Part shown: positions 25,504 to 34,599 of the stretch, one piece after another | Numbering within the stretch: position 1 is the stretch's first letter | Layout: each line of letters begins with the position of its first letter | Source of the DNA: Mesorhizobium sophorae | GTDB taxonomy: Bacteria; Pseudomonadota; Alphaproteobacteria; Rhizobiales; Rhizobiaceae | NCBI RefSeq assembly: GCF_002270415.1 | Contig: NZ_NNRI01000010.1 | Location: 1-64,000 of the forward strand | Length of the DNA stretch: 64,000 nucleotides | Reading direction: 5' to 3' | Notes under the pieces: generated by a model | What the model saw: only the letters and a program-made list of their open reading frames with translations | Told to the model about the DNA's origin: nothing | Database searches by the model: none | Translations under genes and position numbers: made by a program

Positions 25504-26679
25504 TCAAGCTGCTGCAGGTCCTGCCTCACGCAGCAAGTCGTCGGCTCTGTCCGTCCTCTCCCAGGTGAACTCGGGCTCTTCACGGCCGAAGTGCCCGTAC
25601 GTCGCGGTCTTGCGGTATATCGGGCGTAGGAGATCAAGCATCTTGATAATGCCTTTCGGTTGCAGATCGAATAACTCGGGAATAAGGCGCTCGATCCGCT
25701 TTTCATCGATCCTTGCGGTCCCGAAGGTGTTGACGTGAATAGACACCGGCGCGGCCACGCCGATGGCGTAGGCAAGCTGCACCTCACACACCTGCGCAAG
25801 TCCGCTAGCTACGATATTCTTCGCAACGTACCGCGCCGCATAGGCAGCTGACCGGTCAACCTTGGATGGGTCCTTGCCCGAAAAGGCGCCGCCGCCGTGG
25901 CGCCCCATCCCGCCGTAGGAATCGACGATGATCTTGCGTCCGGTGAGCCCGCAGTCGCCGCGCGGCCCACCAATCACGAACCGGCCCGTTGGATTGACCA
26001 GGAACCTGAGCCCCGTCGTATCCAGGTGGGGCGGCAAAACCGGCTTTATGATCTCCTCAATGACGCCTTCTCTTACTGTTTCTTGTGAGACCACCTCGTC
26101 ATGCTGCGTCGACAGGACTATGGTATCCAGCGCCACCGGGCGCAAACCTTCATAGCGCACGGACACTTGAGATTTTACGTCCGGACGCAACCAGCTAAGC
26201 TGTCCCGTTTTCCGGACCTCTGCCTGCCTTTTCGTCAAATGGTGAGCGAGTTGGATCGGCAAAGGCATCAATGTATCGGTCTCGTTGCATGCGTACCCGA
26301 ACATGAGGCCCTGATCCCCCGCCCCCTGCTCGAGATCCTGTCCTCGACCCTTGTCAACGCCCTGGCTAATGTCGGGCGACTGCTCGGTGAGAGCCAGAAC
26401 GACGGCGCAACGCCGACCATCAAAGCCGATGGCATCGTCGTCGTATCCAATATCGAGTATCGTATCGCGGGCAACTTGGCTGTAATCGATCTGCGCACTG
26501 CTGGTGATCTCGCCAGCCAGAACGACCATTCCGGTCTTGACCAATGCTTCACAGGCCACGCGCGCCTTGGGGTCGTTACGCAGGATTGCATCGAGGATGG
26601 AATCCGAGATGTTGTCGGCCATCTTATCTGGATGTCCCGCGCCGACGGATTCGGAAGTGAACACGAATTGCCTGGTCAT
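25504..26679 (-). CDS. metK: S-adenosylmethionine synthetase
   Basis: 391 residues, normal length. Begins [19 protein letters not shown], with the conserved His of GHPDK; '[12 protein letters not shown]' ATP-binding motif; '[20 protein letters not shown]' P-loop-like signature; all intact. Makes SAM from methionine and ATP in the cytoplasm. Several in-frame starts lie upstream but only 26679 gives the family start. The gene lies 58 bp downstream of glyA. It is probably an extra copy beside the housekeeping gene, and could supply methyl groups for symbiotic functions such as Nod-factor N-methylation; that link is inferred. Confidence 0.93.
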   Translation of the reverse strand: MTRQFVFTSESVGAGHPDKMADNISDSILDAILRNDPKARVACEALVKTGMVVLAGEITSSAQIDYSQVARDTILDIGYDDDAIGFDGRRCAVVLALTEQSPDISQGVDKGRGQDLEQGAGDQGLMFGYACNETDTLMPLPIQLAHHLTKRQAEVRKTGQLSWLRPDVKSQVSVRYEGLRPVALDTIVLSTQHDEVVSQETVREGVIEEIIKPVLPPHLDTTGLRFLVNPTGRFVIGGPRGDCGLTGRKIIVDSYGGMGRHGGGAFSGKDPSKVDRSAAYAARYVAKNIVASGLAQVCEVQLAYAIGVAAPVSIHVNTFGTARIDEKRIERLIPELFDLQPKGIIKMLDLLRPIYRKTATYGHFGREEPEFTWERTDRADDLLREAGPAAA

Positions 26680-26737
26680 GGAATGCCCTCGCTTCTGGGT
26701 GCTGGAGTTGTATGGGAGTGCGCTGGATTCGGCCGTC

Positions 26738-28075
26738 TTATCGGTCGGTGATACCAGGGACATCGAAGGCAGCGCAGAAGTCGGCAACGTCTTTTCGCAC
26801 CGAGGCATGAACATCTGGGTCGGCGGGCTCGCGGCAGATCAGGTCGATGAAAGCGGCGATCTGCACCATTTCTCCCTGGCGCATGCCCATGGACGTCACT
26901 GCTGGTGTGCCTAAGCGGATACCACTTGTGACCGCCGGGTCTCGCGGGTCGCCCGGCACCATATTGAAGTTCGTAATGATGCCCGCCTTTGCCAGTCGCT
27001 CGGCATAGGCTTTGCCTGACAATGGTCGATCCCGAAGATCAAGGATCAGCATGTGATTGTCGGTCCCGCCGGTGACCAGCTCATAACCTCGCTCCAGAAG
27101 CGCCTCGGCCAGAGCCTTGGCATTCTTGACGATCTGCTGACCGTAGACACGGAAAGCCGGGTGAGAGGCTTCCTCCAAAGCGACAGCTAGCCCGGCGATG
27201 ATATTGATATGGGGCCCGCCTTGCAGGAGAGGGAACACCGCGCGATCTATGCGTTTGGCGAGATTGTGTTTGTTCTTCGGATGATGGAGCGCCTGATGGC
27301 GGTCTTCATTCCTTGACAAAATGAACCCACCGCGTGGACCGCGTATCGACTTGTGGGACGTGCTGCCGACGACGTCGCAATGGCCGACAGGATTCGGGTG
27401 GGCTCCGGCGACAATCAGGCCACTGATGTGTGCGATGTCGGCCGCCAGATAGGAGTTCACCTCCAAAGCGATCTCGGCCATTGCCGCGTAGTCAAAGACA
27501 CGCGGATAAGCAGTTGCGCCGACCCAAATGAGTTTCGGCCGTTCCCGTTTGGCCGTGTCGCGCAAGCCGTCATAATCAATTTGCTGCGTGTTTTCGTGCA
27601 GGCCATAGGGGACGCGTTGATAATCACTGCCGGAGAAGTTGACCGACCAACCATGCGTGAGATGGCCTCCCTCGGGGAGGGGCAAGCCCATGACCTTAGC
27701 CCCGGGGCTCAAAAGTGCTCGATAGATGGCCTGGTTGGCCGGCGAGCCGGAATAAGGCTGGACGTTAGCGTGCTCACAGCCGAATAGCGCCTTCAGGCGC
27801 TCGATAGCGAGGTTCTCCAGCTCATCGACGATCTCGTTTCCCGTGTAATAGCGCGCACCAGGGTACCCTTCAGCGTATTTGTTGGTGAAAATCGAGCCGG
27901 TCGCTTCCAGCACCGCCGAGGAGGCAAAGTTCTCCGATGCGATGAGTTTGAGCGTCGTACGCTCCTGCCGCACCTGTTTTTGAAGCAGTTCGTGAACGCG
28001 GGAATCAACCGCGGCCAGGGGAGACCGTCCGTAGGTGTCGAGCGGCGCGCTTGCACTGGCAGCGGAATTTCCCAT
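26738..28075 (-). CDS. glyA: Serine hydroxymethyltransferase
   Basis: 445 residues with the PLP-lysine motif '[14 protein letters not shown]', '[11 protein letters not shown]', '[17 protein letters not shown]', '[15 protein letters not shown]' and '[12 protein letters not shown]'. Converts serine and tetrahydrofolate to glycine and 5,10-methylene-THF, feeding the methyl cycle. Complete. Start at 28075 (MGNSAAS) is an ATG; a TTG six codons upstream is the alternative. Lies 40 bp after the ArsR-type regulator gene and just before metK, so these genes probably form an operon. Confidence 0.93.
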   Translation of the reverse strand: MGNSAASASAPLDTYGRSPLAAVDSRVHELLQKQVRQERTTLKLIASENFASSAVLEATGSIFTNKYAEGYPGARYYTGNEIVDELENLAIERLKALFGCEHANVQPYSGSPANQAIYRALLSPGAKVMGLPLPEGGHLTHGWSVNFSGSDYQRVPYGLHENTQQIDYDGLRDTAKRERPKLIWVGATAYPRVFDYAAMAEIALEVNSYLAADIAHISGLIVAGAHPNPVGHCDVVGSTSHKSIRGPRGGFILSRNEDRHQALHHPKNKHNLAKRIDRAVFPLLQGGPHINIIAGLAVALEEASHPAFRVYGQQIVKNAKALAEALLERGYELVTGGTDNHMLILDLRDRPLSGKAYAERLAKAGIITNFNMVPGDPRDPAVTSGIRLGTPAVTSMGMRQGEMVQIAAFIDLICREPADPDVHASVRKDVADFCAAFDVPGITDR

Positions 28076-28114
28076 GGCAGTTTCCCGTTCCAATTGGATT
28101 GATCCTTCTCACGG

Positions 28115-28459
28115 CTAGCAGGCGGTCTCCTTGGACCGCGCATCTCGTATCTCTTCGAGGCGTTGCAGGTCTCGTTTATGATAGCCATCGTCGTGGGGCA
28201 GGAGATCAATCAACAATTGAACCAGCCCGCCGTCCCTGCCTCCCGCTTTGAGGTGGTACGAATACTCCCGACGTTGTTCGTTGCAGCAAAGAAAGTCAGC
28301 CTTGGCGAGCCGCCGGACGTCTCGTCCAACAAGCTCGCGCCGCAACCCCAGAACTTTCGCTAGCTCGCAAACCGTTAGGCTCGCGTGTGCGCAAAGGCCA
28401 AGGATTCGAAGTCGATCAAGATGCGCTGCCGTCCTCAGGCGATTGACTAGTGTCATCAT
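28115..28459 (-). CDS. ArsR-type HTH regulator of the glyA-metK cluster
   Basis: 114 residues with a winged HTH: 'AHLDRLRILGLCAHASLTVCELAKVLGL', 'ELVGRDVRRLAKADFL', then a wing 'RREYSYHLKAG'. Metal-binding cysteines of ArsR/SmtB are not obvious. In alphaproteobacteria ArsR-family SahR represses methionine and SAM-cycle genes in response to S-adenosylhomocysteine; the present gene heads a glyA-metK-kinase run, so a SahR-like role is a reasonable guess. Complete and intact. Confidence 0.75.
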   Translation of the reverse strand: MMTLVNRLRTAAHLDRLRILGLCAHASLTVCELAKVLGLRRELVGRDVRRLAKADFLCCNEQRREYSYHLKAGGRDGGLVQLLIDLLPHDDGYHKRDLQRLEEIRDARSKETAC

Positions 28460-29553
28460 TGGTAAGCATCAAGCCACATCAAAAATTGCGGCACTGGTCC
28501 TGCTGACTTCGTCATTTGGCGTCTCCGAAGATGCTACAGCTTCCGAAACCAATAGCTTCTTGGACCAAGGTTTACACGTTGGGCCGCAACCAAGGTGGGG
28601 GCTTTTATTGACCTGCCTTCAAAACCGAGATGCATGCTGTTCGGCCCTCGGAGAGCATGCAGCACCATGATTTGATCCCCACTTCCATCATGCGACATGC
28701 GTACCATTCGCGGGGGGGTGGAGTTGCAAAGACTCTACGAATTTCTTTGAAGGATTTGTTGCAACGACTGCTGCCATACGTTCGTAGGCCTGAGGATCTG
28801 GTCGAGTTCGCGCTGGCCGAAGCGCACGGCTATAATCGCGGCGCGCGCGTGGCCGGCTCATGCAGACGGATCAATATTGCGGATGGTTTGCGTCCTGCGT
28901 CCCGCCACCGTGATCCGGCATGCTCGCCCCATCGCTCGGCACCAAGGCCGGCTACGAGAGCCGGCACCGCTATTTCGGAAACATCCAGTCACGTTTGCGA
29001 AGTGGCTGTTGGAATTGGTGATGCTTTGACGCATTGTCGCCGGAATTTAGCTGCGCCGCCGCCTCAATCTCCAACGAGACAGTCGGCGTTGCCTGAGACG
29101 GTTCGGTCCGGCACCGGCTCGTAAACCCCCAGCCCTCCAACTACGGGTCAGCGTCGGATCGAACCAACTCGGTTTCCCTGGAAATCGGGTGCGACGATCC
29201 CAAGACCTGAATGGCCGGCATCAGAAGCACGCTGAGGCCGGTTTTTTATTGGCTAATGCATATCCGCCAAAGACCGCAGTGGTTTTGGGACGACGACCAT
29301 AAAGCAATAGTTTGGGTCGCGCCGGCCTGAACCGCAGGGGCGTTTTAGGCGGTGCCGGGCAAGAAAAGGTACCAGCAAGAGAAGGCGAACTCGCAACCGA
29401 GCGAGAGCTGCTCCCCTTGTCGCCTTTCGCGTTCAGACCTGTGAATCCTGCGCAGTACTCGCAAGCTCTGCTGATCCTGCCGGGCAGGGATGCTCGGACG
29501 CAGGATGCACCGCCCATAGGGCCAATCAATGTCGCCATCATTGGCTCTTGGAG
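28460..29553. other. 1.1 kb without a supported gene
   Basis: A plus-strand open frame (28630-29124) and a minus-strand one (29345-29833) exist, but neither has a good ribosome site or recognisable motifs. Probably decayed sequence up to tts box 3. Confidence 0.4.
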
Positions 29554-29583
29554 TCGTCAGCTTCTCGAAAGTTAGACCTCCTA
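29554..29583 (+). promoter_or_regulatory. tts box 3, upstream of the XopP-like effector
   Basis: GTCAGCTTCTCGAAAG core, rightward, ending CCTCCTA. A strong ribosome site (GGAGGAAGGAAAG) follows and leads only to a 10-codon ORF (29620-29652, MSDFGFRGLV), apparently the stub of a lost gene. The next intact gene is the XopP-like ORF 350 bp downstream. Confidence 0.8.
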
Positions 29584-29933
29584 ATAGGAGCCTTGGGCAA
29601 CAATTGGAGGAAGGAAAGCATGTCAGATTTTGGCTTTCGTGGTTTGGTCTGACGGGCTCGATCCTGGCATGTTTCCAGAAGATCTGCGACGCCAGATCGC
29701 GTCGACGTGCGGCATGAGGCGATCGCTGCGAGTCCTGGCCGCTACTGCTAAGGTGAGCTTGGCCAGGATGTAGGCCGCGCCGTCCGGCCCCGGGCTGACC
29801 GCGACGGTCGACGGCCATGCTGCTGGTCTTCACACCTCATGCCACGTTTCATCTGGGCGATCGCACTTATACGCCGAAGTTCTGAAACACCACGGCTGAC
29901 CGAGATCAGCCCCAACACCATCGGAGATGGAAT

Positions 29934-32342
29934 ATGACGGGCATTGGCCGACCCGGAAGATCGCGCATGGGCAATGCTGGAACCGACAGCACATGGGCAT
30001 CGAGCAGTTCACGCTCGCAATCAAATCTTGCCCCTGGGGAAGGCAGCCAATCGTTCGATTCCGTCGTAGAGCAAATGCGCTCTGGACCTCAAGATAGCGG
30101 CACATCCTTCGCTCGCGTTCCGCCCGGTGCCGATGATGTCCTTGGCGATGGGCCTTCCGGTCCCTCCGTTGGCGCGCATCGAAGCCCACATACAGCCACT
30201 ACGAGGCGGGCTGTCACTGCGCGCCGCCGCGGTTATCCTTCAATGTCCGAGGCTGGAGCCAGCCAGCCGCCAGCCTGGGATGTGGCAGTCCCCATTTCCT
30301 TGAGAGGCGAAGAAATCAACGCGGCAAAGCAACGAGTGGACGGCCTGCAGGAGGAACTGGAGGCTTGCCGCAATGCGGCCATGAAGGCCCGGAACCTGGA
30401 GGAGGCGCAAGAGCTGATCGATCGGGTGGTCAATGCAGGCTCAGCAGTTCTGGACTACTACGCGAGCCTGCCACAGGCTGTGGCGCGGAGCATTCTGTCC
30501 GACGATGAAGCGCGTCAAGTCCGCTCCACTGTGCTCGATGCGGCGGACCAATGCGACCAACTGGGCAGACCGACTATCTACGCCTTGGAACAGAGCAAGG
30601 AGCGTACGACCGCCCTGCTCAGGGGGCTCCAAGCCAGCGCTACCGGCGACCAGCTGAGCCGATCGGTTTCCAGTCTAGCGCAGCCCCATGTGCTCAGCAT
30701 GGAGTGGTGGGAAAAGAAGACATGGCGCTGCGAACGGATGCGGTCCGTCTGCGCGGCCACTGTCAACTTACCAAGTGCAACTACCGAGATCCGACAGGTC
30801 GAAGAGGCCGCCCTGCGGCTGCACACCGGCTGGCTAGTGAATAACAAGGTCACGCTGGTGCAATCGCGGATCTCTCTCGCGCAGGTCAAGATTGAGCCGC
30901 TGGCGAGCACGTTCGAACCAGCCGTGAGGGACATCCTCATGGATGAGAAGGGACGGGTGCGTCTGCTGGGAACCTTCGTCGGTGACGTTTTTCCGGCATT
31001 CCTCTCTACGTCCGACGCTGTTCTGAAGAGCAATGGGCGCCCACTCGACGCAGAGCACTGTGCCGTTCTGGAAGGCGTCATGGAGCGGCTTTCGGAATTT
31101 GCATTGGCGTTGCAAGACGACATCGTTGCCAAGCTAAGCGATGGCCGAACAGGTGCCGACCTCCCATTGCAACTGTTGGGCCAGATCGTGGACGACGCTT
31201 GGATCACTGCGCACGAGGTTATGCACTTGCTGGCACTGCAGCCGAATACCTCAGCCGTCATTACACCGTGGGCTGACGCCGGCGCTGCGATACCGTCCGA
31301 CGGCAAGGCTGCAGTGGCCGAAGGCTCTGCATCGCGCAGGAAGGGGAAAGGCAAGAGCAAGCAGGCCGCTGGCGCCGGCAGCTCGGCTACCGGGCGGCCG
31401 CAAGTCGCTGCCGGCGGCAGCGTCACGGCGCCAGCAACCAAGGTTCTCGTGCGCTCGGATCTAGGTACGAAGAAGCTCGTGAGCGCAAAGGAGGCGCATG
31501 CAAGTGCGTCGTCGGCGGCTGCACATTTGGCGATCTGGCAGACCCCGGCGTCGAGGGCGGCCCTGACGGGACGACTCACGCGGTTGGACGAACTTTTGCA
31601 GTTCGATCTGGCTAGTCAGCAACGGACCGTCTCGCGAGCGCGCCAGATGAAACCCGAGGACTCCGACCACGCCGTGGACACCGTGGTCGAGCGCCTGCAG
31701 ACGCAGGCCACCGAGATGCAGGCCTGTCTGGCTGCGTTGGAGGAACCTCGTCGACGCGGCCTATTCACGCCTGCGCAAGTGGTCGAAGTGCACGACAAAA
31801 CAGTCCAGCTCAAGGGGATGTTGTCCGAAGCGCGGGGACTGGCCAAGGCTTTGACCGAGGAAAAGGCCTCTACTTCGATCGAATGCATGAAGACCTACGC
31901 CTTTCCGTCACAAAAGTACCTTGAACACTTGCGGGAGGCCAACGAGTTGACGCCTGCCGATCGACCACGCGCGTTGAGGGACGAGCCAGGGACACTGTTC
32001 GAGATCAGGCTGCAGCCCAAGGCGCTGCGCAATGGTGCAATGCCGAGGCCGATGTGGGTGCACATCCATACACAGCAACCGGTATTTGCAGGGCAGTTGG
32101 CGATGCTGGATGACGCCGACTTCGCCGCTTGCCACGTCAAGTCCAATGAACAGCGCGGCCACAATCGGCAGTGGCAGGACGCCCGGGCTGCGATCGGTCA
32201 CGAGAACGTCGTGATCCACCGCGGCAAGCTCACCCCTGCGTTCTGTAAGTCCTTGTTGACCACAGTGCCTGGCGGCCAGCCACGCCACCCGCTTGCCGAG
32301 GCGGAGCACCGGTCGGTGCGGGCTGCTCGACGCTGGATATAG
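29934..32342 (+). CDS. Probable T3SS effector, XopP/HLK-like
   Basis: 802 residues. ATG preceded by GGAGATGG. The N-terminus is rich in Ser, Gly and Asn (TDSTWASSSSRSQSN), as in type III secretion signals, and lacks a Sec signal. The middle is helical, with alanine- and lysine-rich linkers (about residues 450-500), and the C-terminus shows 'GTLFEIRLQPKALRNG', 'PRPMWVHIHTQQP' and 'FAACHVKSNEQRGHNRQW', which I associate with the XopP/HLK effector family of Xanthomonas and Ralstonia. The family match is from memory of the motif style, not a search. Located 350 bp after tts box 3. Enzymatic activity not evident. Confidence 0.6.
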   Translation: MTGIGRPGRSRMGNAGTDSTWASSSSRSQSNLAPGEGSQSFDSVVEQMRSGPQDSGTSFARVPPGADDVLGDGPSGPSVGAHRSPHTATTRRAVTARRRGYPSMSEAGASQPPAWDVAVPISLRGEEINAAKQRVDGLQEELEACRNAAMKARNLEEAQELIDRVVNAGSAVLDYYASLPQAVARSILSDDEARQVRSTVLDAADQCDQLGRPTIYALEQSKERTTALLRGLQASATGDQLSRSVSSLAQPHVLSMEWWEKKTWRCERMRSVCAATVNLPSATTEIRQVEEAALRLHTGWLVNNKVTLVQSRISLAQVKIEPLASTFEPAVRDILMDEKGRVRLLGTFVGDVFPAFLSTSDAVLKSNGRPLDAEHCAVLEGVMERLSEFALALQDDIVAKLSDGRTGADLPLQLLGQIVDDAWITAHEVMHLLALQPNTSAVITPWADAGAAIPSDGKAAVAEGSASRRKGKGKSKQAAGAGSSATGRPQVAAGGSVTAPATKVLVRSDLGTKKLVSAKEAHASASSAAAHLAIWQTPASRAALTGRLTRLDELLQFDLASQQRTVSRARQMKPEDSDHAVDTVVERLQTQATEMQACLAALEEPRRRGLFTPAQVVEVHDKTVQLKGMLSEARGLAKALTEEKASTSIECMKTYAFPSQKYLEHLREANELTPADRPRALRDEPGTLFEIRLQPKALRNGAMPRPMWVHIHTQQPVFAGQLAMLDDADFAACHVKSNEQRGHNRQWQDARAAIGHENVVIHRGKLTPAFCKSLLTTVPGGQPRHPLAEAEHRSVRAARRWI

Positions 32343-32960
32343 GTGGGGACCTCTCGCGGTGCCACCGGGATCGAGCTCGATCCGGTGATCGCACGCGTCG
32401 TCCGGCTGCGGCAGCCGCGCGCATCCTCACCGGCGACTTCGCCCGCACCAAGCTGCCGGCGAGTTTCGATCCCCATTGGTCCGCCCTTATACGATCGCGC
32501 GGTACGATGCGAGCGCGCCTATCGCTCGATGGGTTTGCGTCTTCATGACTACTGCATCGCGCTCGATCGATCTCTTGAAGCCGGGCGGGTTCGCAGTGTT
32601 CATGACGTATTCGACATCATGGACAAGATCGATAGCCGAGCGCGAGAGCGTATTGCGAGGTCGACCAATCTCGTCGTTGCCGTTCGACTGCCCGAAGATA
32701 GTTTCCGAGGCTGATGCCGGCATCGAGCCGGCAGCATTCCCGATAAGCGCGCCAGCATCAATCCGCAAGCTGTTCCGCTCCGCGATGCGCTGCGAGAGAT
32801 GCTGAAGGCCCAGGAATTGGATGAGAACGTGCAGATCAAACAGCGCGTCGCCGCGCGGCAACGACTCTTACGTGCGGATCAGCTCACTGTCAGCTCGTTC
32901 GAGTATCTTTTCGAGCGCAACCCAACGCCCCAAGCTCACTTCCAAAGATTCATGCCAAAA
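32343..32960 (+). pseudogene. Decayed plasmid-type DNA methylase/helicase
   Basis: Fragments in different plus frames line up with one gene: 'GIELDPVIARVVRLRQPRA', 'ILTGDFARTKLPASFD', 'RAYRSMGLRLHDYCIA', 'SIDLLKPGGFAVFMT', 'MDKIDSRARERIARSTNLVV', 'VRLPEDSFRG', then 'PLRDALREMLKAQELDEN'-like sequence. This order is that of the N6-adenine methylase part of very large methylase/helicase proteins of conjugative elements; the NPPF catalytic motif has become GPPL. Several frameshifts; only a short segment of the original gene remains, between two effector genes. Confidence 0.55.
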
Positions 32961-32976
32961 AGGGAAACGAATTGCC

Positions 32977-33843
32977 ATGTACAGTCGAATCAGTGGCTCA
33001 TCTACAAGCGCCTGCGAAGCTAACGAAACAACGCCGTCTAACGACAGTGATAGCTTTGGGGAAACAATTGCAAGCATGGCGCCTGATCTCCATGCTAGTT
33101 CGTCTTCAGCGCCCGCACGGCCATACGCGCTCGTTTCCCAGCCTCCTATCGTCGAGATCGACAGGTCTTCATTCGGTAGGAAAGTGAGGGAATTTTACGG
33201 CGATGAAATCAAACAAATCGCGGACAATCCGCAAGAGTACACGGATTTCGTGTCCTCAAAAGCCGCGCGCACGGTAATGGTTGCAAGGCTCTGCGGTGGT
33301 ACCCACGATGATACGGAAGAGGCGCGATACTTTAGTTATCAGCTAGGCAAAAAAAGCGTTGGGATCTTAAGAACAGAAGGCGGATTTAGCATCGAAGGAG
33401 AATCGTGGCGGGAACAGTTTCCTGGGAAAGATCGGATCACATCCGTCGTAGACCTTCGGGTTACTCATCCGCTAGCCGACAATGCAGGCGATATTTTGCT
33501 TGAACATCAACTTCGGCTCGACGGCAATCAGGCGCTGGTCATGTCACGACCTGCCGCGACGGAAAATGAAGCCCGCCTAGACCAAATGGGCTTTGTTCAC
33601 GTGGGTGACAATCGGTGGATACTTGATCCTACACAGCATCCCGAAAAATGGGCGAAGAATAGTGACGGTGAATGGCAGCGGGCTGACAAACCTCCTCTAT
33701 ATCTGTCCAATGCCGAGGGCTATGATGCCGATAGCGAAGTAAGCATTGGGGCCAATTCCAGCGAAGCAAGCTTTGAGACAAACTCGTCCGATGATGACCC
33801 GTCTTGGTATTTCAAAAATCTCAATTTGAACCAGGATCGGTAA
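32977..33843 (+). CDS. nopP: NopP, type III-secreted nodulation outer protein
   Basis: 288 residues starting MYSRISGSSTSACEANE, the typical NopP beginning; an upstream in-frame ATG at 32821 would add 52 residues of relic sequence and is rejected. Conserved blocks include 'FGRKVREFYGDEIKQIADNP', 'EARYFSYQLGKKSVGILRTEGG', 'RITSVVDLRVTHPLADNAGD' and 'MGFVHVGDNRWILDP'. NopP is delivered into legume cells and phosphorylated there; it can determine host range. Acidic Ser-rich C-terminus. No canonical tts box was found upstream; only a degenerate GTCAGCTCGT at about 32889. Complete. Confidence 0.85.
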   Translation: MYSRISGSSTSACEANETTPSNDSDSFGETIASMAPDLHASSSSAPARPYALVSQPPIVEIDRSSFGRKVREFYGDEIKQIADNPQEYTDFVSSKAARTVMVARLCGGTHDDTEEARYFSYQLGKKSVGILRTEGGFSIEGESWREQFPGKDRITSVVDLRVTHPLADNAGDILLEHQLRLDGNQALVMSRPAATENEARLDQMGFVHVGDNRWILDPTQHPEKWAKNSDGEWQRADKPPLYLSNAEGYDADSEVSIGANSSEASFETNSSDDDPSWYFKNLNLNQDR

Positions 33844-33989
33844 TGAAAGAGAGCGAATCACCGGTGGTTGCTTTGTCCTTTTTGTGCGCTCGAGAGCACC
33901 CCCCAGGACAGAGCACCCCCAGGACATTGGAGCAGAACGGCCCTTGTCCATACATCCGTCAAACACTGGCTCCGGCCGATCCGGATCGG

Positions 33990-34330
33990 CTTCAGCCGGC
34001 GCCGGGAGCGATCCTGCAAGCGATTGTGGTGTCGCAGGAAACGATCGCCTCCCGATTGGTCTGGCTACCGTCGATGTCGATGCGGTCCGGTCGGCCACGA
34101 CGCTCCAGCGCTGCTCGCCGAAATAGAATTCGCCGGTATCGCCGACATTGTCGATGGCGCGATAGAGATACATCCGCTGGCCACGGACCTTGGTGGAGAT
34201 CTCGTCGACATGCCATTTGCCGGTCACGCTGCGCTTGCTGCGGTGGAAGCGCTCCAGCAATAGCGGCGCGAAACGAGCGGTCAAGCGGTGGATGGTCTTG
34301 TGATGTGATCGGCCTTGCCGCTCACGAGTA
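33990..34330 (-). pseudogene. IS6-family transposase fragment
   Basis: Minus-strand reading 'HKTIHRLTARFAPLLLERF', 'KWHVDEISTKVRGQRMYLYRAIDNVG' and 'FYFGEQR', then a jump to 'DIDGSQTNREAIVSCDTT': pieces of the IS6 DDE transposase with an internal deletion. A second relic at 41940-42180 carries the same later segment. Confidence 0.7.
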
Positions 34331-34480
34331 ACAAAACGTTGCAACGTATCCCTGTCGACGACCAAATCGACCAGCTTGCGCGTCTCTTCGGACTTCACAA
34401 GGCTTACAAAGTCTGAAGGCGGCATGGCGATCTGCGAATTGTCGGCTACCCGGATCGTCGCGACAGGCCCCCGTAGGAGG

Positions 34481-34510
34481 TGGTCAGCTCGTCGAAAGCT
34501 AGCGCTGCTA
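34481..34510 (+). promoter_or_regulatory. tts box 4, promoter of the NopD-like gene
   Basis: GTCAGCTCGTCGAAAGCT, one or two bases away from the other boxes, rightward, 90 bp before the ATG at 34600. Confidence 0.75.
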
Positions 34511-34599
34511 AGACATGGATGTTTGACCATCGCAAGGTCTTCGAAGCGGCAATTCTATCCCATCTGACGCGGCAGTTCTATCTCATCAAGGAGAGTGGC

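Noticed and set aside
32883..32915. tts box for nopP
   Set aside because: GTCAGCTCGT matches but the TCGAAAG half is disrupted by an insertion and substitutions; kept only as a remark.
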